DNA of 64,000 bases from CBDCWQ01 sp965223435 (GTDB lineage: Bacteria; Myxococcota; Kuafuiibacteriia; Kuafuiibacteriales; Kuafuiibacteriaceae), in contig CBDCWQ010000001.1 in assembly GCA_965223435.1 (NCBI GenBank), forward strand, positions 186,001 through 250,000. Reading direction: 5' to 3'. Of the stretch, positions 55,401-63,675 are shown one piece after another. Each line of letters starts with the position of its first letter. Within the stretch, counting starts at the first letter, position 1. The position numbers were made by a program, and so were the translations under genes. The notes under the pieces were generated by a model, which was not told the DNA's origin, made no database searches, and was given only the letters and a program-made list of their open reading frames with translations.

Positions 55401-55895
55401 GTACCCAAAATACCCCGTTGCCGGGGCGAGGACTTCTCCCTTTGAGACTGTGCGGTAGGATTGAAACTCAGGCTCCCAACGGAGCACCCGGTCGAAACGA
55501 GGGTGCAGAGAGGCTCCAGGCGCAACCGCGTATACCAATTGCCAACCTTCGGGCTCAACGGACGGAACCGGAGGATACCCAAAAAGCTCAAAGACGCGCC
55601 GTTCGTCCGAATAGACCCAAATCGCTTCCCCCTCTTCAAGGAAAGACCGCTCCACAGGTGACATCATCCATGCCGAATGGGAGGCGCTCGAAGTGCTCAC
55701 GCGCCACAACGTCGCCCCGGCCCCCAACCCATTCTCAGAAGCCGCTGGCGCACCCGAAGGGACGACAACAAGGTTCCACCCCGGCTCAAGAACGCCCGAG
55801 AACGATGCAGGACGTCCACTGCTTTGGCCCGAAGCGGGAAATCCCCACGCACACACCAAAAGAACGCAAACGCCAAAACAGACATGCCGCGCCAT
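52420..55895 (-). pseudogene. Short paralog of the giant proteins, split by a one-base frameshift
   Basis: The gene starts at the ATG at 55895 (GGAGGGG upstream; signal peptide 'FGVCVLLVCAWGFPASGQ'). It encodes the Trp/Gly-Pro module ('EPGWNLVVVPSG', 'VLRWEPEFQSYRTV'), then the BNR propeller with Cys cluster 'CECPQCWC', up to 'LGVTREGYI' near 54096. There the frame must shift. The next frame (starting 54162) continues 'FFAPKPEMVAAWSALLFE' and matches the C-terminal region of paralog A ('GLVPQDVILQRTWDGG' against 'KLPQDVVLKKTWDG'). Restoring one T in the T-run at 54092-54094 gives a continuous protein of about 1,158 residues. The Ig, FN3 and about 2,000 residues of toroid present in A are missing. 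It may be a pseudogene, a sequencing error, or a natural short form. Confidence 0.8.
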
Positions 55896-56265
55896 AGCCC
55901 CTCCACTCAAAACCCCTGAAGCCCAGCTGCCGCTGACACCCAAGCCCCAAAGAGGTGTTCCTTGACACCACCGCGGCCCACGCCGTCTCTCGCGCGTTGC
56001 TTGCGATGCAACAAACCCGTCGGGGCAAGACATTGGACCGACCGTGGGGCACTAGATGTCAGCGGTGGATCTGAGTCAATGCCTATTGACTCGCGTGGGC
56101 TTGAGGTACTTGGGAGCCCTAAAAGTTCGCTTCCGCTCCACTTTTGTCCGGGAACTCGCCCTCGCCGGACAAATGGTCAGCCGATTTTTTCATCTATCTG
56201 TCTGAATTCAAAGGATATTCGTCCGAACGTCCACTTTGGCCCAACCATTGCTGACCTAGAGAAGC
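55896..56265. other. Divergent intergenic region with two inverted repeats
   Basis: This gap separates the divergent starts of the short giant paralog and a lipoprotein gene. GAGTCAAT-GCCT-ATTGACTC (56073-56092) is a perfect 8-base inverted repeat of operator type. TTTGTCCGG (56143-56151) and CCGGACAAA (56165-56173) are a perfect 9-base pair with a 13-base spacer. Either could bind a regulator of one or both genes. No gene was recognised here. Confidence 0.45.
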
Positions 56266-56886
56266 ATGAAACAGCGAATGATAAGCGTCATCATGGTCTT
56301 CGCCGCCGCATGCGGCGGTGAGGGACCCAGCGATGGAACCCAGGCGAACTCAAAGGCCGGCCTCGAGGCACACCTGGGACGCTTCAGATCACACTACGCC
56401 CCGATCACGCTTGAAACCCTCGAAGGCGTCCATGTGGGGGTTTCGAAAGACCTGAGTTCACTCAACCACACGACCCAATTTGAGCGCGTCTACGAAGGCG
56501 GCTACCAAAGGGAGTCCGATTTCAGTTCCCTAGGAATTACATCGCGTGGCGAACTCCAATTCGCCGTGTCGGGCGGAAAGTGTTTCGGCCAGCTCTCGCA
56601 CTACTCCGCCATCGATGCCAGCTGGGGAAGCAGCTGCTACGAATCCTCCGTGCGTACCGAATACAGCTGTAGGATCCGGGACGACTACTATCTGGAGCTT
56701 ACCGTAGAACACTCTAACGTCCTCAAGGACGAGCTCCATCAAAAATTCCCCAAATCGCATGATCCCATGCTCCCCGCCAACGTGGGTAAAAAAATCACGC
56801 TTCTTATCGGTCGCGACGGCAATCACCTGGGGCTCTACCCCCTTGCCCCAGACCTCAGCTTCGAATGGAATGACCCCTGCAAGTAA
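56266..56886 (+). CDS. Lipoprotein, unknown
   Basis: 206 residues, ATG at 56266 with AGAGAAG upstream. The signal ends in the lipobox 'VFAAACGGEGPSDG', with the lipidated Cys at residue 16, the same CGG style as two other lipoproteins in this window. The mature part has 'LETLEGVHVGVSKDLSSLN', a region with four Cys ('GGKCFGQLSHYSAI', 'SWGSSCYESS', 'YSCRIRDDYYLELTVE') and a final 'WNDPCK'. No family is recognised. Probably outer-membrane attached. Confidence 0.7.
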   Translation: MKQRMISVIMVFAAACGGEGPSDGTQANSKAGLEAHLGRFRSHYAPITLETLEGVHVGVSKDLSSLNHTTQFERVYEGGYQRESDFSSLGITSRGELQFAVSGGKCFGQLSHYSAIDASWGSSCYESSVRTEYSCRIRDDYYLELTVEHSNVLKDELHQKFPKSHDPMLPANVGKKITLLIGRDGNHLGLYPLAPDLSFEWNDPCK

Positions 56887-57009
56887 ACCGTTCAGCAACC
56901 GCATCGTCATTTGGCGATGGGCCGCATCCGTGGTCGGACAAATGCGAGGAACCGCTTGAGAAAGTGCCATAACGCTTGTGGTTCGGTCGCACGTGTATGA
57001 AAATGACCC

Positions 57010-57564
57010 GTGGCGAATTGGGACCATCGGCTTCAAAATCACGGGGTGCTTCGGTTTATGGGTCGCTTGCTGGCCCTGTCCGGTGTGCTTTGGCCCCTTG
57101 CCCTTTGTTACTTGTTATATTCGCTGGGGCCAGATTTTCTTTCTTTTGCTGTCGACCAGGAAGAGAAGTTCCTCGTGACGACGGTTCTGGCTGTGTTTGC
57201 GTTCGGAGGCCAGATCTATCTCGGAGTCTATCTGGCAACGATGTGCTTTGAATGGAATGAGGTTGGTCTACGCTTGGGACACCGCTTTCGCGCCTGGTCT
57301 GGCTCTTGGGAGGAGGTTCGTTACGCCTACGTCCTAGAACGCATGTTCATCGTGAAAACACGCCATTCTTCTTGGCTCTTCCCGGGCTGGGAGTTGACGG
57401 TTTCGCGAACTCACAAACCGACCATCGACCAGTTTCGACGGTATCTTCGCGACGACCAATGGCTCGAGTCCAAGGCTGCCCAAAGGAGATTTTTTCGAGA
57501 TATGCTTCCTTTAGCTATCTTCGGGTTTGTGGTTACTGCGCTTGCAGACTATTTTTTGGGATAG
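57010..57564 (+). CDS. Small multi-pass membrane protein, PH-like core
   Basis: 184 residues if the GTG at 57010 is used; the ATG at 57058 ('MGRLLALSG') is an alternative that would place the first helix at the very start. Three hydrophobic segments are seen ('LLALSGVLWPLALCYLLYSL', 'TTVLAVFAFGGQIYLGVYLA', 'LPLAIFGFVVTALADYF'). Between the second and third is a soluble, beta-rich stretch ('NEVGLRLGHRFRAWSGSWEE', 'VRYAYVLERMFIVKTRH') resembling the bacterial PH-like domain of small membrane proteins. Function unknown. Confidence 0.5.
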   Translation: MANWDHRLQNHGVLRFMGRLLALSGVLWPLALCYLLYSLGPDFLSFAVDQEEKFLVTTVLAVFAFGGQIYLGVYLATMCFEWNEVGLRLGHRFRAWSGSWEEVRYAYVLERMFIVKTRHSSWLFPGWELTVSRTHKPTIDQFRRYLRDDQWLESKAAQRRFFRDMLPLAIFGFVVTALADYFLG

Positions 57565-57857
57565 GACGTCTCACTGTTCGAGGGCCGGACTCGGTGTGTC
57601 CTCACTGGCAGTCGCATTCGAGTGTAGCGACGGCCCTGTATCGTCACAGTGTTTCAAGGTGCTTCGCTTCGCGTCTTCTTGTCCAACACACCGAAACCGC
57701 TGAGGCTTGAGGGGGCCTCGAGGCGACAAGACCCCTGTGACGCGGATTGTTGTCCGCACATTGGTGTAAGCGGCGGTTATGCGGACAGAAAAGAATGACT
57801 CCAAGTTTGGCCCGAGAGTTGAAATGGACTTGGTCACGGCACAGACAAGGAGGCCCC
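57565..57857. other. Intergenic region before the Ala-rich/chaperone pair
   Basis: This 293-base gap has no convincing gene. TGTCCGCA (57751-57758) and TGCGGACA (57780-57787) are an 8-base inverted repeat about 70 bases before the start of the next gene, a possible regulatory hairpin or operator. The gap ends in the ribosome-binding site AAGGAGG. Confidence 0.35.
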
Positions 57858-59225
57858 ATGAGCATCGTGAAACCCGTGGCATTCGGTTTTGAACCCAGGA
57901 GCGGACCCTCGGTGGGAGAAACGCAGATTGGCGAGCCAAGCGATCTGGGTGTGAACGAGCCGTTGGAGCCAGCCACCCACGCACAAAACAAAGACATCAT
58001 CTCCCAAACAGATGCCTTTATGGCCACGGAAGAGCGCAAAGCCACCACCGGGGACACGGCGAGCACAGCTGTGCTCGAAGCAAAAGAGCACCGTGCCTTG
58101 CACCTTCGGGCTCGAGCGCTTTCAAGGGAAAAAGATGCGTGCTTCGATTCAGACCCACTCAAGCACTCGATCGAAAAAGGGGCGGGGGAGCTTGAGGGCG
58201 CGCTCACGGGCATGGCAGCGATTTTGAGCGCCAAAGACGCGATGCAAGATTTGGCCACCGCATGCAACACGGGTCTCAGCGAAGACATCTTGAAGGCCGC
58301 CGACAGCGCAGCGGATGCGGCAGGCGGACTGGGCGAGGTCGTTCAACACTTTAGCCAGGGAAACACGCCAAAATCCCGGGCCGCGGGTACGCTGGGAGGC
58401 CTCGTGGGCGTGAAAGCGACCATTCAAAAAGGCGTCCAAGCTGGCCACGACTGGCAAAGAGCAATGGCCACGGGTCAAAGAGAAGACTTTCTTTCAGCGG
58501 CTCAGAGTATGGCGGACTTTTCCAGGCAAGGCCTTGGGACCGCGCTCAGCCTGCATGAAGCAGAGGGCCAATATCGCGAGTGGATGCGGGTCAGACGTGC
58601 AGTCGACGAAGCCGCAACCCTGAGTGCCACGGGCACCCAACACGCGAGTCAGGACGCGGTCGAAGCCGCAGCCCGGGCGGCGGCGCGGCAAGCGCTGAAA
58701 AATGGATCGAAGACCGGAGCAGCTGCCCGGGAAGCGGCGACGAAGGTGCTCAAAAAGCAAGGTTTGGCGGAACGGGAGGTTCAGCGGATCGCTTCCGATC
58801 TCAGTGAACGCGTGGGGGATGCCGCTTACCGCGCAACAGACTCGGCGCGGAAAAACGCGACCAAAGCGGCCGCCCGAACAGCTGCAAAAGAAGCAAGCAC
58901 TCAAACCTTCAATCGACTTGCACCGGTCCTTGGAGAAAAGGGAGCTGCCCGTGCGGCTCGTCGGGCCGCCGCCAAGGCTTCGGCCAAAACGTTGGCCAGG
59001 GCCGGCGGGCGCTTCGTCCCCGGTGTCAACATGGCTTTGGCTGCGGTCGACACCGCCCGAGCCGCTGCGGTTTGGAGCGATCCCAAAGCCCCTCTCGAGA
59101 AAAAAGTCGGGGCGTCGGTGACGGCACTTGGTTCTTCAGTCGCGGCGACCAACATCCCCGTGGTGAGCCAAGTGGGCGCAGCGGTTTCCGTTGTCAGTGA
59201 TTTCGTGAATGGACTGTGGTCATGA
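57858..59225 (+). CDS. Ala-rich amphipathic protein, putative exported effector
   Basis: 455 residues from the ATG at 57858, fixed by AAGGAGG just upstream; 37 more codons are open before it. There is no signal peptide. Residues 60-280 are predicted helical ('DILKAADSAADAAGGLG', 'REDFLSAAQSMADFSRQG'). The rest is strikingly Ala/Lys/Arg-rich ('AARAAARQALKNGSKTG', 'AAARTAAKEAS', 'AARRAAAKASAKTLARAGG'). It ends in two hydrophobic, Gly/Ala/Val-rich segments ('GVNMALAAVDTARAAAVW', 'GASVTALGSSVAATNIP', 'VSQVGAAVSVVSDFVNGL') that could insert into membranes. No family is recognised with confidence. It overlaps the start of a trigger-factor-like gene, so it may be that chaperone's client. A secreted pore-forming or structural effector is a possibility, not shown. 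Confidence 0.55.
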   Translation: MSIVKPVAFGFEPRSGPSVGETQIGEPSDLGVNEPLEPATHAQNKDIISQTDAFMATEERKATTGDTASTAVLEAKEHRALHLRARALSREKDACFDSDPLKHSIEKGAGELEGALTGMAAILSAKDAMQDLATACNTGLSEDILKAADSAADAAGGLGEVVQHFSQGNTPKSRAAGTLGGLVGVKATIQKGVQAGHDWQRAMATGQREDFLSAAQSMADFSRQGLGTALSLHEAEGQYREWMRVRRAVDEAATLSATGTQHASQDAVEAAARAAARQALKNGSKTGAAAREAATKVLKKQGLAEREVQRIASDLSERVGDAAYRATDSARKNATKAAARTAAKEASTQTFNRLAPVLGEKGAARAARRAAAKASAKTLARAGGRFVPGVNMALAAVDTARAAAVWSDPKAPLEKKVGASVTALGSSVAATNIPVVSQVGAAVSVVSDFVNGLWS

Positions 59226-60283
59226 ATTCTGAAGACGCCTGCTTGGCGGCTGTGCGCCATCAACTTCAACAGCACCCGGCGGTGGGCTGTCATGCGATAG
59301 AGAAGTCGGCGCTCACGGACCAGCCTGCCCCCCCATTGGATCACCTGCGCGTGGTCGTCGCCCACCCAAAACCGGTTGGAGAAAGTGCGATTCTGGAGCG
59401 CTTTTTTCATCTCCGCCGAGCCCATGCCAGGCGTCGTCTCCGCCCGGATGGGGTCGAGGTTCAGGACAGCGACGAGGTTTGTATCGACCTTGTTGGCTAT
59501 GTGGACGGTCGCATCCTCCCCTTCAGCGCAAAGTCTGGTCTGTGGGTAGTCGGCGACGCTCCCACTCCGGTACCAGGTCTGATCGAAGCGCTTCAGGGCA
59601 AGGCGGTGGGCGCCCGATTCCTATTCACAAGCACCCTTTCGGATGCGCCCTCCATCGCACCCCGTAGGGGCCAACGGGTCACCTACGCCGTTCGCATCCG
59701 GGCAGCCCAATCCCTAAACCCGCCCTCCGAAGATGATCCCGATTTTCTGAAAACACTCGGTCTCGGAACCACGCTGCCCGAAGTCATGAACACTCTGGCC
59801 GACGTACTTCATGAAGAAAACTGCGCCACTGTCCGCGAAGAGGCCGAGCAAACCGTGTTGAGTACTCTCGCCCTGCGGTTCGCGTTCATCCCATCTTCAC
59901 TTCTTGTGGATGAAGAAATTCGTCACCACTGGAGAACCCACGAAAGGATGAGTCTTTTGACCCAGGGCGCGTCCACCAAGGAGCAAGAAGAAGCTTTGGA
60001 CGGGTGGCTCAAAGACCCCTTTACCCGGGTCGAAGCCGAATTGCGCCTCCGGATCTGTGCGGTTTTGGGTGCTATTTCCCATCGGGACCAAATCACCGTT
60101 TCTCCGGACGCTGTGCGCAGTTTTTTCGAAACCCTGGCAGAAGAACACGGACTTTGCGTTGCGAAGCTCTCGCAAGTGGTGCGAAACGAGAGCCGTCTGG
60201 TTCGCACCTTGGCAGCTCGCCTTTTGTGCCTAGCAACCGTTGAGCATGTGATGTCTTTCGCCGACGTTGTCTATGAGAAATAA
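59222..60283 (+). CDS. Trigger-factor-like peptidyl-prolyl isomerase/chaperone
   Basis: 353 residues. The start ATG at 59222 overlaps the upstream stop (ATGA), implying translational coupling. The middle (about 85-165) follows the FKBP-like domain of trigger factor: 'DSDEVCIDLVGYVDGRILPF', 'PVPGLIEALQGKAVGARFLF' and 'RGQRVTYAVRIRAAQSLNP'. The C-terminal half is the helical chaperone arm ('EEALDGWLKDPFTRVEAEL', 'RLRICAVLGAISHRDQITV', 'QVVRNESRLVRTLAARLL'). The N-terminal ribosome-binding domain is shortened to about 80 residues and lacks the usual Gly-Phe-Arg motif. General trigger factor is about 430 residues and is usually encoded near clpP. This looks like a divergent, dedicated copy for the neighbour's product; that is inference. 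Confidence 0.65.
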   Translation: MNSEDACLAAVRHQLQQHPAVGCHAIEKSALTDQPAPPLDHLRVVVAHPKPVGESAILERFFHLRRAHARRRLRPDGVEVQDSDEVCIDLVGYVDGRILPFSAKSGLWVVGDAPTPVPGLIEALQGKAVGARFLFTSTLSDAPSIAPRRGQRVTYAVRIRAAQSLNPPSEDDPDFLKTLGLGTTLPEVMNTLADVLHEENCATVREEAEQTVLSTLALRFAFIPSSLLVDEEIRHHWRTHERMSLLTQGASTKEQEEALDGWLKDPFTRVEAELRLRICAVLGAISHRDQITVSPDAVRSFFETLAEEHGLCVAKLSQVVRNESRLVRTLAARLLCLATVEHVMSFADVVYEK

Positions 60284-60346
60284 CGCCTGGTTCGGCCCCC
60301 GCGCCTTCAATAAAGCCCTGCTCGAACTCGCCATCGATTGAGCGGT

Positions 60347-60598
60347 CTACTTTCTTCGAAGGTAGAATTCAACGCGGCCAGAGATCTCGCTGGTGATCAC
60401 CAGTCTCGATTTTTCTGGGATTTCGATGGCTTCGATGGCGGCGCCTATTTGAGAGAGAGTCCGGTCATGGGGCAGCTCGAGGGTCAGTCCTGAAATGGGC
60501 TGCGGAACGTCGAGGGTCACCCGAAGGAGATCGTTGATTTCTTGGGTATGAACCGAGTTGTCACGATGGCGACAAAAGCCCGCCCGGCAATCGCTCAC
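60347..60598 (-). CDS. Small protein, possibly the frameshifted end of a zinc-ribbon gene
   Basis: 83 residues from a GTG at 60598. The start 'SDCRAGFCRH' has a Cys pair, and the rest is 'LLRVTLDVPQPISGLTLEL', 'PHDRTLSQIGAAIEAIEIPE' and 'SGRVEFYLRRK'. Just upstream, in another frame, the sequence encodes 'KIVCAFCKRVQASE' before a TGA. Joined by a one-base shift the two parts would make a C-x2-C ... C-x4-C zinc ribbon. So this may be a small intact gene, or a frameshifted one. No family is recognised. Confidence 0.4.
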   Translation of the reverse strand: MSDCRAGFCRHRDNSVHTQEINDLLRVTLDVPQPISGLTLELPHDRTLSQIGAAIEAIEIPEKSRLVITSEISGRVEFYLRRK

Positions 60599-60775
60599 TC
60601 GCTCGCCTGAACACGTTTACAAAACGCGCACACGATTTTCACGTTCGTGTGCAGCTCGGCTATTCAGCCACTACCTTTCTATCGAACTGGGAGTCTGATC
60701 GTCGTAGTCGTTGAAGAATCCTTTTCCCTTGAATAGATCTGGCTTGAGATCCCAAAATGTAATAGGTCAGAGGGC

Positions 60776-61381
60776 ATGGCGAAGCCGATTGTTCTCGGAC
60801 GCAATGGAAATGATTCGGAGTTCAATTTCACCCGTCTCGATCGAGCCAAGCTCTATGGGAAGCGGCAAAGACAGGCCCTTGATCGAAATGAAAAGAGATG
60901 TGAAAAGGCCGAATTGAGCCGGGATGGTGCTCTTCTTCTCCGCAGTGGAATGGCGGCCCAAGCATACTTCAATGAAAAGCACGAGTGGGTCCCAAACAGC
61001 CAGCTGGTCGGCATGGATAGCGACGGCAACGTCGTAGACAAGTGTTCTTCAACCCTCGGCGTGAGCCAGGAACTCGACGGCCCCATCGAAGCCCGTGAGC
61101 TCTTGGACTTTGAGACCCGCAGCGTTTACGTTCTCGATCCCATCAACCTAGACCCTGAACTCAACAGCGAACTTGAAAGCGGCTCTTTTTTCAGGTTCCG
61201 TTTCAACTATCGCGCCGACTTTCGTTTCGAGACGGCTTACCTCACTCGCAACGATCAGGGAACATTTGCACTCATTGGTTCTCCTTCTCTTTCCGGCTGG
61301 TGTGCTCTAGAGCAAGTGGTCCAAGAGCACTTCGACGACCCCGAGGAAGCGGATGACGAACTCGATTTCGAGATGTTCTAA
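60776..61381 (+). CDS. First gene of ligase operon, unknown protein
   Basis: 201 residues, ATG at 60776 with AGAGGG close before it. The N-terminal 50 residues are strongly basic ('RLDRAKLYGKRQRQALDR'), the middle is mixed ('YFNEKHEWVPNSQLVGMD') and the last 80 residues are beta-rich ('FFRFRFNYRADFRFETAYL'), ending in an acidic tail ('DDPEEADDELDFEMF'). No signal peptide or membrane segment. No family is recognised. The basic start and acidic end fit a nucleic-acid-associated protein that contacts a partner, which is inference. The next gene begins 24 bases later. Confidence 0.65.
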   Translation: MAKPIVLGRNGNDSEFNFTRLDRAKLYGKRQRQALDRNEKRCEKAELSRDGALLLRSGMAAQAYFNEKHEWVPNSQLVGMDSDGNVVDKCSSTLGVSQELDGPIEARELLDFETRSVYVLDPINLDPELNSELESGSFFRFRFNYRADFRFETAYLTRNDQGTFALIGSPSLSGWCALEQVVQEHFDDPEEADDELDFEMF

Positions 61382-61405
61382 AAAACGAAGAGGAGCATAC
61401 TCCCC

Positions 61406-62101
61406 ATGCGCACCATTCACTTGATGAACGAAGACAAGCGGGACGCAACCGTTGCCATAGAGTCTGTCCGCAAGGAGCCAGGCCCAAAGCTGGGTCAACC
61501 AGGGGCTGAACTTGTCTTTAATCGATACCTCATCGCAACCAGCGAAGGGCTCCATGCTGCTCTAGCCAATACCTATGGCGGAGACTATAGCCAGGCACTG
61601 GTGGATGGGGACCCAGAGGTAGACATGGAAGTTGTCGGTCGCAGCATCGGTCCCACTTCGACCGTCTATTTGAGCGCCGATGGGACCGTCATGCATGCGG
61701 CCCCTCAAATGTTTGATGTCATCTTTGGGCCTGATGGGCAGGAACGCGAGCGCCGCCCGGCAGAAGACGTGATGTCGAATACCGGCGACGAGGTTCCGGT
61801 CCGGTGGACGGGCAAGAAGAACCCCACCGAAGAAGTCATGCGGCGGTTTGCTTTTCGCAGGACTGTTCAAATTCGGCATGTTGATGGTCTGACCTATGAT
61901 TTTTGTTTTCGGATGGCCAAACAGCTCCACGAAGAAAACGCGATGGTTTTGATCGGTGCCGGGGCCAAAGGACGAGATCCCCTCATTTTTCAAGAAAATG
62001 GGAGTCCTTATCGGGGTTTTCTGAGCGGCCGGATCCAAGAAGATCGCTACAAACTCCTTCTGCACCTCAGCAATTTGGAACTCAAAACGCCCAACCAATG
62101 A
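61406..62101 (+). CDS. Second gene of ligase operon, unknown protein
   Basis: 231 residues, ATG at 61406 with AGGAG about 10 bases upstream. No signal peptide or membrane segment. Visible stretches include 'ELVFNRYLIATSEGLHAAL', 'NTYGGDYSQALVDGDPEVD', 'STVYLSADGTVMHAAPQMFD', 'FAFRRTVQIRHVDGLTYDF' and 'YKLLLHLSNLELKTPNQ'. The repeated beta-rich character suggests a compact alpha/beta fold, but I cannot assign a family or active site. Its stop lies 17 bases before the ligase-like start, so the three genes are almost certainly one transcript. Confidence 0.65.
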   Translation: MRTIHLMNEDKRDATVAIESVRKEPGPKLGQPGAELVFNRYLIATSEGLHAALANTYGGDYSQALVDGDPEVDMEVVGRSIGPTSTVYLSADGTVMHAAPQMFDVIFGPDGQERERRPAEDVMSNTGDEVPVRWTGKKNPTEEVMRRFAFRRTVQIRHVDGLTYDFCFRMAKQLHEENAMVLIGAGAKGRDPLIFQENGSPYRGFLSGRIQEDRYKLLLHLSNLELKTPNQ

Positions 62102-62118
62102 GTGGGCAGGAGCCAAAC

Positions 62119-63582
62119 ATGACCCTCTTCTCTGTCACCAACGCCCGTGCTCTGGGCAAGGGCCTTCAAAGCCCGGTTGGGAGCATCAAAGATTCTGAAC
62201 TTCAGAAATTGGTCTTTGGATACAAGCGTACCGTAGCCGGGCGCTATCGAGCCATCCTCCGTGAGGACATGTCGCGTGTGTTCTCGAGCCAAACCCTCAT
62301 GGTCTCGCCCAAGATTGACGGTGAACTATGGTTTCTCATTATGGGTGAGGGTGATCCGTTTTTTGCCAACCCCAAAGGTCGTGTGGTCTCTGGGAATATT
62401 CCTGTTCTCGCGGAAGCACAGAAGCTGACAGACCGATGTCAGGGTCGAATGGTCATCGCCGGCGAGTTCTTTGCGGTCAAAAAAGAGGGCCGCCCTCGTG
62501 TGGGAGACCTATCTGCCGCGATGGGGAGCGAAGAGAAGGCGCAGACAGAGCGCTTGGCATTTTCTGCTTTTGACGTCCTCTCCGCCACCACCGAAGACGG
62601 TCTCATCACTTTGGCCAGCCCATATGAAGACCGTTTTGCGCTTCTTGAACGGGTCCTCAAAGGCGGCAAACGGCTCACGCATGTTCCCACAAAGGTCGTA
62701 GAGTCGGCAGACCGTGTTGAGGACTTGTATCGGGAGTGGGTCGACGAAGGCAATGGCGAGGGCATTGTGGTTCGACCGCAAGATGGGCGCATCTTCAAGG
62801 TCAAGCCGAGCATCAGCATAGACGCAGCCATCATTGCCTACACGGAGCGAAGCGATGAACCCGAACAGATCAGGTCTATGCTGTTGGCTCTGATGCACGA
62901 AAACGGACACTTTCAGATCATTGGCTCGTGCGGAAACATGCCTACCGAAACGCGCAAGTCTTTGCACAAAACGCTTCGCGAACTCACCGCGGAGTCAAAA
63001 TATCGCCATGCAAGCAGCGATGGGGCCCTCTACCGCTTTGTCAGGCCAAAGGTCGTTACCGAAGTCAAAATAACCGACCTTCAGGGCGAAAGCTCATCAG
63101 GAGACCCCATCGAACGCATGGTGTTGTCCTATGAAGGTGGGTGGTCCCCTCTTGGCGAACGGTCAGGAGCCTCTATCATTCACCCGGTTCTGCAACGAAT
63201 CCGGGAAGACAAAGCGGTCAACAACACCGATATTCGGATGGCGCAGATCCTGGAGCGTTGTCCCATTAAGGAAAGTGCCGGGAGCGCTCTCGCAACCCCT
63301 CTCGAGAAAAGTACCCTTTTGCGGCGGGAGGTATATGTGAAAACGGTCAAAGGGGCGAACGCGGTTCGAAAGCTGCTTCTGTGGCAAACGAATAAGGCCG
63401 AGGCCGATTCTCGATTTCCTGCCTACGTTGTGCATTGGACCGACTACAGTCCGACAAGAAAAGATCCCCTCAAACGCGAAGTTCGATTGGCACCCACGCA
63501 GGCCGCGGCGGAGGCTTTAGCCGAGGATATGATCAAGACCAACATCAAGTCCGGCTGGAAGAACGCAGCTGAGACTCAGTAG
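62119..63582 (+). CDS. ATP-dependent DNA-ligase-like nucleotidyltransferase
   Basis: 487 residues. The ATG at 62119 has AGGAG six bases upstream and is preferred over an ATG at 62098 that overlaps the upstream stop. The covalent nucleotidyltransferase motifs are all present: 'SPKIDGELWFL' (motif I, Lys65), 'IAGEFFAV' (III), 'FSAFDVLSA' (IIIa), 'GEGIVVRP' (IV), and 'IFKVKP' with 'DAAIIAYTE' (V). An OB-fold follows ('FQIIGSCGNMPTE', 'YRFVRPKVVTEVKITDL') as in ATP-dependent DNA ligases. The last 130 residues are extra, with a stretch ('AYVVHWTDYSP', 'NIKSGWKNA') that loosely resembles a WGR nucleic-acid-binding domain. It would seal DNA or possibly RNA nicks. The two upstream genes are its likely partners. 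Confidence 0.85.
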   Translation: MTLFSVTNARALGKGLQSPVGSIKDSELQKLVFGYKRTVAGRYRAILREDMSRVFSSQTLMVSPKIDGELWFLIMGEGDPFFANPKGRVVSGNIPVLAEAQKLTDRCQGRMVIAGEFFAVKKEGRPRVGDLSAAMGSEEKAQTERLAFSAFDVLSATTEDGLITLASPYEDRFALLERVLKGGKRLTHVPTKVVESADRVEDLYREWVDEGNGEGIVVRPQDGRIFKVKPSISIDAAIIAYTERSDEPEQIRSMLLALMHENGHFQIIGSCGNMPTETRKSLHKTLRELTAESKYRHASSDGALYRFVRPKVVTEVKITDLQGESSSGDPIERMVLSYEGGWSPLGERSGASIIHPVLQRIREDKAVNNTDIRMAQILERCPIKESAGSALATPLEKSTLLRREVYVKTVKGANAVRKLLLWQTNKAEADSRFPAYVVHWTDYSPTRKDPLKREVRLAPTQAAAEALAEDMIKTNIKSGWKNAAETQ

Positions 63583-63675
63583 TCCAGACGTTTGTCGGTG
63601 TCGGGGTCACGACCAAACCCACGGTTCAGCTCGCCGGCACCACAGGGTCCAATACCGCATGGTGCCTGAATCCGG

